From NCBI GenBank assembly GCA_019421015.1, contig JAHZGC010000011.1, positions 1-64,000 on the forward strand: a stretch of DNA of 64,000 nt. Direction: 5' to 3'. Shown here piece by piece: positions 18,828-27,474 of this stretch. The position numbers and the translations under genes are program-made. The notes under the pieces are model-generated. The model saw nothing but the letters and a program-made list of their open reading frames with translations, was not told the origin of the DNA and did no database searches. Numbering within the stretch: the first letter of the stretch is position 1; each line of letters opens with the position of its first letter. The DNA is from Coriobacteriaceae bacterium (GTDB lineage: Bacteria > Actinomycetota > Coriobacteriia > Coriobacteriales > UMGS124).

Positions 18828-19871
18828 GTGCCTTCATCGGTGTGCGCTGCTCCTGGGCAAGATTCCAATATGCGCGGCCAGACCGGGGCCTTTGCCGCTC
18901 GGTTGGCCGCGCATCCCTTTATGCTGGCCCCCATGGCGGGCGTCACCGACCCCACCTACCGCGAGATCTGCGTGGAGCACGGGGCACCGCTGTGCTACAG
19001 CGAGATGGTGAGCGTGGCCGGCATAGCCCACGGGTCCGAGAAGACCTGGGAGCTCGTGGACCCCGCCCCCGGCGAGCGACAGATCGCCGTGCAGCTCTTC
19101 GGCAGTCGCCCCGAGCAGTTTGCCCCCGCCGCCGCGGCGGTGGTGGAGCGGCTGGGAGAGCGCCTGGCGCTGCTCGACATCAACATGGCCTGTCCCGTGC
19201 CCAAGGTCTTCAAGAAAGGGGAGGGCTCGGCCCTCATGGACGATCCGGACCGCGCCTGCGCCATCGTGGCCGAGACCCTGCGCGGGGCGGCCGGGGCCGC
19301 GCCCGTGACCTGCAAGATCCGCGCCGGCATCTACCAAAGCGAGGAGTTGGCACCCGAGTTTGCCCGCCGGCTCGAGGACGCGGGTGCTGACGGCGTGGCG
19401 GTGCACGGCCGTGCCGCCAAGCAGTTCTATACCGGCAAGGCCGACTGGGGCGTGATCCGCCGGGTGGTCGAGGCTGTGGGGATTCCCGTGGTGGGTTCCG
19501 GCGACGTCTACACCCCCGAGGACTGCCTGCGTATGCCGGAGGAGACCGGCTGCGCGGGGGTGTTCGTGGCCCGGGGGAGCTATGGCAACCCCTGGATCTT
19601 CGAGCGGGCCTATGCCCTGCGCGAGACCGGTGAGCTGCCGCCCGCCCCGAGCGTGGCCGTGCGCCTTGCGACCTTGCGCGACCACATCGAGCGCTTCTCG
19701 GCCCGGGGCTGCCACATGGCTCGTCTGCGGCCGGTGACCTGCTGGTACATCAAGGGTCTGCCAAGCGCCGCCGTCTGGCGCGACCGGGCCATGGCCTGCC
19801 GGGGTGCCGGAGACTTCCTGGCTCTGGTCGATGCCATGGAGCAGGCCTGCCGCGAGCATGGGATGGTATAG
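18828..19871 (+). CDS. dus: tRNA-dihydrouridine synthase
   Basis: An FMN-dependent enzyme of about 347 residues that reduces uridines in tRNA D-loops. The TIM barrel begins PFMLAPMAGVTDPTYREIC. DINMACPVPKVFKKGEGSALM holds the catalytic Cys, CKIRAG and VHGRAAKQFYTGKADW bind FMN and substrate, and GVFVARGSYGNPWIF is the final phosphate-binding strand. The motifs fit the DusB group. The start is uncertain: GTG at 18828 (5 bases after lepA) or ATG at 18870, which would remove a non-conserved 14-residue extension. Co-transcribed with lepA and hemW. Confidence 0.92.
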   Translation: MPSSVCAAPGQDSNMRGQTGAFAARLAAHPFMLAPMAGVTDPTYREICVEHGAPLCYSEMVSVAGIAHGSEKTWELVDPAPGERQIAVQLFGSRPEQFAPAAAAVVERLGERLALLDINMACPVPKVFKKGEGSALMDDPDRACAIVAETLRGAAGAAPVTCKIRAGIYQSEELAPEFARRLEDAGADGVAVHGRAAKQFYTGKADWGVIRRVVEAVGIPVVGSGDVYTPEDCLRMPEETGCAGVFVARGSYGNPWIFERAYALRETGELPPAPSVAVRLATLRDHIERFSARGCHMARLRPVTCWYIKGLPSAAVWRDRAMACRGAGDFLALVDAMEQACREHGMV

Positions 19872-19874
19872 GGT

Positions 19875-21200
19875 ATGGGGGACGCCACCTCGTTGGTAGC
19901 CGCCCCGTTCGGTGCCCTCTACCTGCACATGCCCTTCTGCATACGCCGCTGCCGCTATTGTGACTTTGCCACCGCCGCGACCCGCCATGACGACCCGCTG
20001 GTGGCGGCCTATGCGGGTGCGTTGGAAACCTTGGCGCGCCGTGTCGGCTCGACCGGGTTGCTCAGGGGCGTGCGCACTGCCTACGTCGGAGGCGGCACCC
20101 CCACCATGGCGGGGGAGAAACTCGCGGGGCTAGTGGCCTGCGTCCGCGGGGTGTGCCCTGACCTTGCGGAGTTCTCCTCCGAGGCCAACCCCGAGTCGCT
20201 CACGTCCACCCTGGTAACGTCGTTGGCCCAGGCGGGGCTCACCCGTATCAGCCTGGGTGTCCAGAGCACCATCGACGCCGAGCTTGCACGGCTTGGGCGT
20301 GCCCACGACCGTGCCGGCGCGCTCGCCGCGGCCAGGGTAGTCTGTGCAGCCGGTCTCGACCTCTCCTGCGATCTCATGGCGGGAATCCCCCTGCAGACGC
20401 CAGCCAGCTGGGAGCATTCGCTGCACGACGTACTCGAGGCCGGTGCGACCCATGTGAGCTGCTATCCCCTCATGGTTGAGGACGGCACGCCTCTGGCCGC
20501 CGCCGTCGAGGCGGGGAAGGAGCGCGAGCCCGACGACGACCTTCAGGCCGACCTTATGCTCGCTGCAGCCCGGGTGCTGGGGAATGCTGGCCTTACGCGT
20601 TACGAGGTTGCCAGCTACGCGGCTCCCGGCAAGGCCTGCGCCCACAACATCGCTTACTGGACGGGTGTGCCGTACCTGGGGCTCGGCAGTTCGGCCGCCA
20701 GCATGATGGGCCCCGAAGGTCTGCTCGCCCTGGCCGAGGCGCTGCCGCTCGCTGTGGTGGACGCTGGAGAGAGCGTGGGGCTGCCGGCGACGGCGGGGGT
20801 CGGAGCGGGGGACGGACGGCAAGAGACCCCTGCGGCTTATCTCGCGCGGCACCCCGAAGCGGCGCGCATCCGGCTGCGGATGCTCGACGACGCCCGGAAC
20901 CTTGTCTACAAAGTGGGAGCCAGGGAGCCTCTGGCCTGCGAGATCGAGTCCCTTACGGCCCGAGAGGCGGCCGCCGAGGACCTCATGCTTGCTATGCGCA
21001 TGAGCGCCGGAGCTTCGTCCGCTTTGCTCGAACGGGCAGTGGGGGAGGGAGGTATTCCCCGATTGACTCTGGAGCGCGCGTGTGCCGACGTAGTGGGACG
21101 GGGCTTGGCCGCCTGGACTGCCGAGGGGGCGCTCACCCCCACCGAACGCGGGTGGCTTCTCGGCAACGAACTCTATGGCGCGATGTGGGATCTGGCTTAA
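19875..21200 (+). CDS. hemW: HemW-like radical SAM protein (heme chaperone/coproporphyrinogen oxidase-like)
   Basis: A 441-residue radical SAM protein. LYLHMPFCIRRCRYCDF carries the CxxxCxYC cluster motif, TAYVGGGTPT and EFSSEANPESL bind SAM, and RISLGVQS is typical of HemN/HemW. The C-terminal HemN domain is present (LMLAMRMSAG). The extra Cys found in true HemN is not at the usual place, which favours HemW. It starts 4 bases after dus; lepA-dus-hemW forms one operon. lepA-hemW pairs are common in Gram-positive bacteria. Confidence 0.9.
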   Translation: MGDATSLVAAPFGALYLHMPFCIRRCRYCDFATAATRHDDPLVAAYAGALETLARRVGSTGLLRGVRTAYVGGGTPTMAGEKLAGLVACVRGVCPDLAEFSSEANPESLTSTLVTSLAQAGLTRISLGVQSTIDAELARLGRAHDRAGALAAARVVCAAGLDLSCDLMAGIPLQTPASWEHSLHDVLEAGATHVSCYPLMVEDGTPLAAAVEAGKEREPDDDLQADLMLAAARVLGNAGLTRYEVASYAAPGKACAHNIAYWTGVPYLGLGSSAASMMGPEGLLALAEALPLAVVDAGESVGLPATAGVGAGDGRQETPAAYLARHPEAARIRLRMLDDARNLVYKVGAREPLACEIESLTAREAAAEDLMLAMRMSAGASSALLERAVGEGGIPRLTLERACADVVGRGLAAWTAEGALTPTERGWLLGNELYGAMWDLA

Positions 21201-21648
21201 AGCTTGGCGGGCGGTTTACCGGGGGTACTCGTGGTCAAAAACTCCGGTTTGACAACATTGCATGGGCCGTTTGATAGTCCAAAGACTGGTCGAATTGGCA
21301 AATACCCAGGAAAAGTTCGGATGAAAGCAGGCGATCGTTCAGCTGATGTTGTCAAACCGGAGTTTTTGACCAGCAGGGAGACCCTTGCGGGAACGATGAT
21401 GATAATCTGAACAAATAATGTGCATGTAAATACTATTTTATGCATGCAATATCAGAACCCCAAGACAACTCACCGCCACCGGCGGAGTTTCGCGCCTGAG
21501 AGGGTAGGACACGCGCAAATCAGCATCCACTTAAAGTAATGTAGCCGCTCCCCTATGTCGGTAAGCGGTGCCGCCGCATCCCGTCCGGGCAGCTCGCTGA
21601 CGCTGTGCTAGACTGTGACGAATTGTCTTACCGGTGGGAGGAACCAAC
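21201..21648. other. Non-coding region between hemW and iorA
   Basis: This 448-bp stretch holds the inverted-repeat element at 21232-21372 and then an AT-rich segment (about 21410-21465) with TGCATG and CATGCA blocks that could be an operator. The last 150 bp are GC-rich without a clear gene. Short reading frames across the inverted repeat are products of the repeat and not credible genes. Confidence 0.5.
21232..21372. repeat. MITE-like element with perfect 27-bp terminal inverted repeats
   Basis: Bases 21232-21258 and 21346-21372 are perfect reverse complements. Each arm contains CAAAAACTCCGGTTTGACAA or its complement. The 87-bp centre has no coding content. The size (141 bp), termini and position just after hemW fit a non-autonomous miniature element; a terminator role for hemW is also possible. 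Confidence 0.8.
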
Positions 21649-23433
21649 GTGGAGAAACACTTGCTATCGGGCAACGAGGCCATAGCCCGCGGTGCCTGGG
21701 AGGCCGGCTGCGACGGTGGCTTCGGCTACCCCGGCACGCCGTCGACCGAGACCCTCGAGACGTTCGCCAAGCTGCCCAGCGTCTACGCCGAGTGGGCCGT
21801 CAACGAGAAGGTCGCCCTCGAGAACGCCCTGGGCTTCTCGATGGCCGGCCGGCGCGCCCTGTGCACCATGAAGCACGTGGGCGTGAACGTCGCCGCCGAC
21901 CCGCTCATGTCGCTCGCGTACTCGGGCGTCTCGGGCGGCCTGGTGCTGCTGGCGGCCGACGACCCCGGCATGTTCTCGTCCCAGAACGAGCAGGACAGCC
22001 GCTTTTACGCCCAGTTCGCCTGCGCCCCCATGTTCGAGCCCGCCGACTCCGCCGAGGCCCTGGCCATGACCAAGGAGGCGTTCGAGCTCTCGGAGCGGCT
22101 CAAGTCCATCGCGATGGTGCGCTCCACGGTGCGCATCTCCCACACGCGCACGCCCGTCGAGGTGGGGGAGCGCGTCGAGGCGACCCCCATACCCTACGAG
22201 ACGAGCATCCGCGACTGGGTGATGATGCCCGCCAACGCCCGTCCCAAGCGCCTCGAGCTCGAGAAGCGCCGCGCCGAGCTGACCGCCTACGCCGAGCAGA
22301 CGCCGCTCAACCGCATCGAGCTGCGCGACACCTCCATTGGCTTCGTGTGCTCCGGTGCCGTCTACCAGCACGTCCGCGAGGCGATGCCCGAGGCGTCCAC
22401 GCTCAAGCTCGGCCTCTCGTTCCCGCTGCCCCCCCAGAAGCTCCGTGACTTCTTCGGTGCCGTCGAGAAGGTCTACGTGGTGGAGGAGGCCAGCGACTAC
22501 TACGACCGCGGCATCCGCGCGCTCGGCCTTGCGCCCACGCCGTGGCCCAACGGCCTGCCCGGTGCCTTTGAACTCTCGCCCTCCCTCATCCGCACGGCCC
22601 TCGGCCTGCCCGTGGCGTCCAACCCCGCGGCCGAGGCGGCGGCCGCATCGGTGGAGATCCCCGCCCGTCCCCCCGCGCTGTGCGCCGGATGCCCCCACCG
22701 CGTGCCCTTTAACGAGCTCAAGCGCATGAAGGCCATCGCCCTGGGCGACATCGGCTGCTACACCTTGGGGGCCCTTCCGCCCCTCGGCGTGCTCGAGAGC
22801 GCCATCGACATGGGCGCCTCGGTCTCCATGGGCCATGGGTTCGAGGTGGCCCGCATGATGGGCCGCGAGCGCGGTGAGGCCGAGGTCACGGGCGGCAAGC
22901 GCCCGGTGTTCTCCGTCATCGGCGATTCCACCTTTGCCCACTCCGGCCTCTCCGGGGTCATCTCGCGGGTGTACAACGGCGGCACCGGCAACGTGCTCAT
23001 CCTCGACAACCGCACCACGGCCATGACCGGCGGCCAGGGCAACCCCGTCTGCGGCGTCACCCTCCAGGGCCGCGCCTCCCACGAGGTCGACCTGCCCGCG
23101 GTCCTCTCGGCCGCAGGCGTCGAGGACGTGACCGTGGTCGACGCCTTGGACGTTGCGGCCGTCCGCTCGGCCCTGCGCGCCGCGGCGGCAAACACCGACA
23201 AGCTCAGCGTGGTCATCTGCCAGTCGCCCTGCATCGTGGAGTACCGCATCCGCGGTAACGCGCGCGCCGTGGATCCCAAGCAGTGCACGGGCTGCGGCGC
23301 CTGCACGCGCATCGGCTGCCCTGCTATCAGCAAGGACGCCGACGGTAAGGCCTGCATCGACCCATCCCTGTGCAACGGGTGCCCCCAGTGCGCCCAGTAC
23401 TGCATGTTCGACGCGATTCACGAGGAGGCGTAG
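21649..23433 (+). CDS. iorA: Indolepyruvate:ferredoxin oxidoreductase, alpha subunit
   Basis: A 594-residue thiamine-diphosphate enzyme subunit that oxidatively decarboxylates arylpyruvates (from Trp, Phe, Tyr) to arylacetyl-CoA and reduces ferredoxin. The pyrimidine-binding domain begins LLSGNEAIARGAWEAG...GYPGTPSTE. The TPP domain has SVIGDSTFAHSGLSG and ILDNRTTAMTGGQGNP. The C-terminal dicluster ferredoxin domain shows CTGCGACTRIGCPAI and CNGCPQCAQYCMF. The GTG at 21649 is chosen because GGGAGGA lies 7 bases upstream. An in-frame GTG at 21634 overlaps that ribosome-binding site. First gene of ior-ACT-ligase operon. Confidence 0.95.
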   Translation: MEKHLLSGNEAIARGAWEAGCDGGFGYPGTPSTETLETFAKLPSVYAEWAVNEKVALENALGFSMAGRRALCTMKHVGVNVAADPLMSLAYSGVSGGLVLLAADDPGMFSSQNEQDSRFYAQFACAPMFEPADSAEALAMTKEAFELSERLKSIAMVRSTVRISHTRTPVEVGERVEATPIPYETSIRDWVMMPANARPKRLELEKRRAELTAYAEQTPLNRIELRDTSIGFVCSGAVYQHVREAMPEASTLKLGLSFPLPPQKLRDFFGAVEKVYVVEEASDYYDRGIRALGLAPTPWPNGLPGAFELSPSLIRTALGLPVASNPAAEAAAASVEIPARPPALCAGCPHRVPFNELKRMKAIALGDIGCYTLGALPPLGVLESAIDMGASVSMGHGFEVARMMGRERGEAEVTGGKRPVFSVIGDSTFAHSGLSGVISRVYNGGTGNVLILDNRTTAMTGGQGNPVCGVTLQGRASHEVDLPAVLSAAGVEDVTVVDALDVAAVRSALRAAAANTDKLSVVICQSPCIVEYRIRGNARAVDPKQCTGCGACTRIGCPAISKDADGKACIDPSLCNGCPQCAQYCMFDAIHEEA

Positions 23434-23438
23434 GGGCC

Positions 23439-24041
23439 GTGGAACAGGTTAGCAACGACACCCAGAACAAGCCCACCACGGTGGTGCTCTGCGGCGTGGG
23501 CGGCCAAGGGGCCATCACGGCCGCCCACCTGCTGGCGGGGGCGGCCCTCAACGAGGGATACGACGTCAAGGTCTCCGAGATCCACGGCATGGCCCAGCGC
23601 GGCGGCTCGGTCGTCACGACCGTGCGCTTCGGGTCCGACGTGTCCTCGATGGTCTGCGACCCGGGCCAGGCCGACGTGCTCATCTCCTTTGAGCTGCTCG
23701 AGGCCGTGCGCAACCTGCCCTACCTCGCGCAAGGGGGCCATATCGTGGTCAACGACGTGGCCATCAAGCCCATGCCGGTGTTGACCGGCGCGGCGGCCAT
23801 GCCCCAAGGCCTCCACGGGGTGCTCGAGGCGCTCGGGGAAGGAGCGGCCGCGCTCATCGACGCCGACGCCGTGGCCGACGCGGCCGGCAACCGCAAGTGC
23901 TCCAACGTGGCCCTGCTCGGCGGGGCGGCCAAGTACCTGCCCATCTCGGAGTCCTCGTGGCGCCAGGCCATCGAGGCCCATGTTCCCCCCAAGACCCTCG
24001 AGACGAACCTCAGGGCCTTCTCAGCCACCTTCTCCCACTAA
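23439..24041 (+). CDS. iorB: Indolepyruvate:ferredoxin oxidoreductase, beta subunit
   Basis: A 200-residue gamma-domain subunit of the 2-oxoacid:ferredoxin oxidoreductases, partner of IorA. LCGVGGQGAITAAHLLAGAA, then KVSEIHGMAQRGGSVVTTVRFG, are the family's conserved loops near the CoA/TPP site. The GTG start lies 5 bases after the iorA stop and AGGAGG is embedded in the end of iorA, so the two subunits are made together. ACT-domain and CoA-ligase genes follow. Confidence 0.93.
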   Translation: MEQVSNDTQNKPTTVVLCGVGGQGAITAAHLLAGAALNEGYDVKVSEIHGMAQRGGSVVTTVRFGSDVSSMVCDPGQADVLISFELLEAVRNLPYLAQGGHIVVNDVAIKPMPVLTGAAAMPQGLHGVLEALGEGAAALIDADAVADAAGNRKCSNVALLGGAAKYLPISESSWRQAIEAHVPPKTLETNLRAFSATFSH

Positions 24042-24058
24042 GAAAGGACCGTGCCTCC

Positions 24059-24493
24059 ATGGAACCCACCAAGCACGTGGTCCAGATCAGCGTGTTCATC
24101 GAAAACCGCCCCGGCCGGGCCGCGACGGTGTGCGAGCTGCTCGAGGAGGCGCGCATCAACGTGCGCGGCTTCATGATCAGCGACACCAACGACTACGGCA
24201 TCCTGCGCCTCGTGGTCGACCAGCCCGAGCGCGCGGCCGAGGTGCTCTCGGCCGCCGGCTTCACGGCCAAGAGCAAGCCCGTCCTCGTGGCGCGCCTCGT
24301 CGACCGCCCCGGCAACCTCTCCAAGCTGCTGCGCCATTTGGCCGAGGCCCACATCGACGTGACCTACACCTACTCGCTCATCTCCACCTTCGTGGCCATC
24401 AGCGTGCGCGACATCGAAAGCGCCTGGCAGCCGGCCCTGGACGCCGGCGTGGAGCACGGCACGCTCGACGAGCTTGTCTCCGAACTCGACTAG
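24059..24493 (+). CDS. Tandem ACT-domain protein
   Basis: A 144-residue protein made of two ACT domains: VQISVFIENRPGRAATVCELL (first) and VLVARLVDRPGNLSKLLRHL (second). The ENRPG and DRPGN loops are the typical ligand-binding turns for amino acids. There is no catalytic domain. Such proteins commonly sit with ior and paaK genes and are thought to sense an amino acid, here plausibly an aromatic one. AAAGGACC precedes the ATG; spacing to iorB (18 bases) and the ligase gene (17 bases) supports one operon. Confidence 0.87.
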   Translation: MEPTKHVVQISVFIENRPGRAATVCELLEEARINVRGFMISDTNDYGILRLVVDQPERAAEVLSAAGFTAKSKPVLVARLVDRPGNLSKLLRHLAEAHIDVTYTYSLISTFVAISVRDIESAWQPALDAGVEHGTLDELVSELD

Positions 24494-24510
24494 TCGCGAA
24501 AGGTCCCCCA

Positions 24511-25818
24511 ATGCCCATCCTCATGCCCCAGATCGAGTGCGCCCCCCGCGATGAGATCCGCGCGCTGCAGCTCGACCGCCTCAAGCACCAGGTCGCCTAC
24601 GTCTACGAGCGCGTCCCGTGGTACCGCGAGCAGCTCGACGCCCTGGGCACCAAGCCCGAGGACATCAAGACCCTCGACGACGTGCGCCGCCTGCCCTTCA
24701 CCGACAAGAAGGTCATGCGCGACACCTTCCCCTTCGGCCTCTTTGCCATCCCCGTAGACGACGCCGTGCGCCTGCACTCCTCGAGCGGCACCACCGGCAA
24801 GCCCGTCGTGACCGGCTACAACCGCCACGACATGGACGTGTGGAGCGAGTGCATCATGCGCCTGGCCTCCATGGCCGACGTGGTACCCACCGACCGCGCC
24901 CAGATGGCCTTCGGCTACGGCATGTTTACCGGCGGCTTTGGCCTGCACCAGGGCCTCGAGCGCCTGGGGTGCCTCGTGATCCCGGCCGGCTCGGGCTCTA
25001 CCGAGCGCCACATCACCATGATCGACGACTACAAGACCACGGTCCTCATCGCCACCCCCACCTACGCCATGCACATCTGCGAGGTGGGCGAGAAGCTCGG
25101 CTACGACTGGTCCAAGAGCTCGCTGCGCGTGGGCCTGTTCGGCGGCGAGCCCTGCCGCCCCGCCCTCAAGGCCGAGATCGAGCAGCGCATGCACATCATC
25201 TGCACCGACAACTACGGCCTGACCGAGGTCATGGGCCCCGGTGTGGCGGGGGAGTGCCTCTGCTGTCGCGACATGCAGCACATTGCCGAGGACCACTTCC
25301 TCTGGGAGGTCGTGAACCCCAAGACCGGTGAGCCCGTGCCCGACGGCGAGGAGGGCGAGCTCGTGCTCACGACCCTCACCAAGGAGTGCTCGCCGGTGCT
25401 GCGCTACCGCACCCACGACTACACCCGCGTGATCACCGAGCCCTGCGGGTGCGGCCGCACCCTGGCCCGCATGCAAAAGGTGCGCTCGCGCTCGGACGAC
25501 ATGCTCATCATCCGCGGCACCAACGTCTTCCCGAGCCAGATCGAGGACGTGCTGGCCAAGATCGAGGGCGCCTCGCCCGACTACAAGCTCGTGGTCGACA
25601 ACGAGACGGGCATGGACCGCATGACCCTCATGCTTGAGGTCAAGCCCGACTACTTTAGCGACGAGGTGGCCGTCATGGACCGCTTCCGCGACCACGTGGC
25701 GGCCAAACTGCGCGAGACGCTCCAGGTGAGCGCCGTGGTCAAGCTCGTCGAGCCCGGCAGCATCGAGCGGGTCACCGGCAAGGCCAAGCACGTCGACGAC
25801 CGCCGCGTCCTGAAGTAA
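24511..25818 (+). CDS. Phenylacetate--CoA ligase family protein
   Basis: A 435-residue adenylate-forming enzyme of the PaaK group. LHSSSGTTGKPVVTGY is the P-loop, NYGLTEVMGPGVAGEC the A5 motif, LRYRTHDYTRV the A8 hinge and RVTGKAKHVDDRRVL the A10 region with the catalytic Lys. With iorAB upstream, the natural substrates are arylacetates (indoleacetate, phenylacetate, 4-hydroxyphenylacetate). It could activate the acid, or run in reverse to make ATP from the arylacetyl-CoA that Ior produces. The direction cannot be read from sequence. Confidence 0.9.
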   Translation: MPILMPQIECAPRDEIRALQLDRLKHQVAYVYERVPWYREQLDALGTKPEDIKTLDDVRRLPFTDKKVMRDTFPFGLFAIPVDDAVRLHSSSGTTGKPVVTGYNRHDMDVWSECIMRLASMADVVPTDRAQMAFGYGMFTGGFGLHQGLERLGCLVIPAGSGSTERHITMIDDYKTTVLIATPTYAMHICEVGEKLGYDWSKSSLRVGLFGGEPCRPALKAEIEQRMHIICTDNYGLTEVMGPGVAGECLCCRDMQHIAEDHFLWEVVNPKTGEPVPDGEEGELVLTTLTKECSPVLRYRTHDYTRVITEPCGCGRTLARMQKVRSRSDDMLIIRGTNVFPSQIEDVLAKIEGASPDYKLVVDNETGMDRMTLMLEVKPDYFSDEVAVMDRFRDHVAAKLRETLQVSAVVKLVEPGSIERVTGKAKHVDDRRVLK

Positions 25819-25892
25819 GAGGCCCGCTGCAAGGCGCCGCCATGGGAGGGCCGCTCCCACCTGAGCAATCCGAGCAGAGAGGAGGACTCCCC

Positions 25893-26546
25893 GTGGCGGC
25901 ACCCATCCGCGTGGTGGTCGCAGACGACGACCCCATCGTGTGCACGTCGCTCGAGACCATCTTGAACGCCGAGGACGACATCGCGGTGGTTGGGCTGGCT
26001 CACTGCGGCGAGCAGGCCGTCGAGGCCTACGGGCGCCTGCGTCCCGACATCCTGCTCGCCGACATCCGCATGCCGGGCGGGACCGGTCTCGAGGCCGCTC
26101 GGCGGATTCTGGCCGAGGACCCCGCGGCCCGCGTCGTCTTTCTCACGACCTTCTCCGACGACGAGTACATCGTCGGGTCCCTCCAGGTGGGGGCCAGGGG
26201 CTATCTGATCAAGCAGGACATCGCCGCCATCGCCCCGGCCCTGCGCGCCGTCATGGCGGGCCAGCGCGTGCTCGAGGGCGAGGTGATGACCCGCATGAGC
26301 GAGCGCGCGCTCGGTTCGGCCCCTCCCGAGGAGGGCGTGGGCGAGCCCGGTGCCTTCGAGGCCCTTACCGGGCGTGAGCGTGATGTCTTGCGCGGCGTGG
26401 CGCAGGGGCTCGACAACGCCCAGATCGCCGACGAGCTCTCGTTGAGCGAAGGCACCGTGCGCAACCACATCAGCTCGATGCTCGCCAAGCTCTCGCTGCG
26501 CAACCGTACCCAGCTGGCGGTCTATTACTACCGCGGCCGCTTATAG
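25893..26546 (+). CDS. NarL/FixJ-type response regulator without adjacent kinase
   Basis: A 217-residue response regulator. The receiver domain has the acidic triad (VVADDDP), phospho-acceptor Asp57 in ILLADIRMP, TTFSDDEYI and the conserved Lys in GYLIKQD. The C-terminal LuxR helix-turn-helix reads LTGRERDVLRGVAQGLDNAQIADELSLSEGTVRNHI. The GTG at 25893 is chosen for the AGAGGAGG 8 bases upstream. No histidine kinase is adjacent, so its partner is elsewhere. It may be co-transcribed with the ior operon (75-bp gap). Confidence 0.9.
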   Translation: MAAPIRVVVADDDPIVCTSLETILNAEDDIAVVGLAHCGEQAVEAYGRLRPDILLADIRMPGGTGLEAARRILAEDPAARVVFLTTFSDDEYIVGSLQVGARGYLIKQDIAAIAPALRAVMAGQRVLEGEVMTRMSERALGSAPPEEGVGEPGAFEALTGRERDVLRGVAQGLDNAQIADELSLSEGTVRNHISSMLAKLSLRNRTQLAVYYYRGRL

Positions 26547-26693
26547 CCCCCGCTCGCGCGGCTCTGGGAGGGGGTGCCCGGGGTCCTTACGGTTTTCTCA
26601 TCTCGCGCCTTCGTAGTGCATCTTTTGAGAAAAAGAGTGCATACTGTACCCTGCATTGCCGTCAGTCGCACATATGCGAGCAGGAAGGGTTCC

Positions 26694-27422
26694 ATGAAGC
26701 TCCCCGATCTCTCTAAAATGTCCAAGGGCGCAAAGATCGCCCTCATCGTCGGTGTCGTCGCGGCCTTCATCGCCCTGTGCGCCCTCGTCGGCTGGCTGTG
26801 CATCCCCATCTACGACATGCTCAAGGACCCGGCCACCCAGCTCAAGTTCGAGGCGTGGGTCCAGTCCCTCGGCATATTCGGCGTCCTCGTCATGCTCTTG
26901 ATTCAGGTGCTCCAGATCGTCATCGCCTTTATCCCCGGCGAGGTCGTCCAGGTGCTCGCCGGTGCGATGTACGGCACGTGGGGCGGCCTGCTGCTGTGCC
27001 TTGTCGGCTGCGTCTTTGCGTCGGCCTTCGTGTTCGTGATCATCCGCAAGTTCGGCCGCGGGCTGGTGGTCAAGCTCTTTGGGGAGGACAAGCTCGACAA
27101 GTTCGAGTTCCTAAACGAGAGCGAGAAGCTCGACACCCTCGTCTTCATCCTGTTTTTGATCCCCGGCCTGCCCAAGGACACCCTGACCTACATCGTGCCC
27201 CTCTCGAACATCAAGCTGAGCAACTTCCTTGTCCTCTCGACCATCGGGCGCATACCCGGCATGGTCGCCTCGACTCTCATCGGGTCGAGCATAACCGACG
27301 CCAACTGGCCCCTCATCATCGGTGTGTTCGCCGTCATCATCGTCGTGGGCCTGCTCGGCATCTGGAAGAAGGACGCCCTGATGGCCTGGGCCAAGAGGAT
27401 CGGCGGCGTCAAGAAGCAGTAG
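26694..27422 (+). CDS. TVP38/TMEM64 (VTT domain) family membrane protein
   Basis: A 242-residue polytopic membrane protein. After a TM helix near residues 14-37 come the VTT/DedA signatures IAFIPGEVVQVLAGAMYGTW and FLIPGLPKDTLTYIVPLS (re-entrant loop and the conserved Pro-Gly), then helices ending in a basic tail. Relatives act in lipid scrambling or undecaprenyl-phosphate recycling, but this subfamily has no fixed function. AGGAAGGG precedes the ATG. The next gene is convergent with only 52 bp between and no visible terminator. Confidence 0.85.
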   Translation: MKLPDLSKMSKGAKIALIVGVVAAFIALCALVGWLCIPIYDMLKDPATQLKFEAWVQSLGIFGVLVMLLIQVLQIVIAFIPGEVVQVLAGAMYGTWGGLLLCLVGCVFASAFVFVIIRKFGRGLVVKLFGEDKLDKFEFLNESEKLDTLVFILFLIPGLPKDTLTYIVPLSNIKLSNFLVLSTIGRIPGMVASTLIGSSITDANWPLIIGVFAVIIVVGLLGIWKKDALMAWAKRIGGVKKQ

Positions 27423-27474
27423 CGCAGGGGCTGCCTACGGCATGGCGAATCCGCTGAGCCAAGATGCGGGCCGG

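Noticed and set aside
21204..21445. Small frames on both strands reading through the inverted repeat after hemW (VVKNSGLTT, KPEFLT peptides)
   Set aside because: They are the translations of the two repeat arms and have no ribosome-binding site. I treat them as by-products of a mobile repeat.
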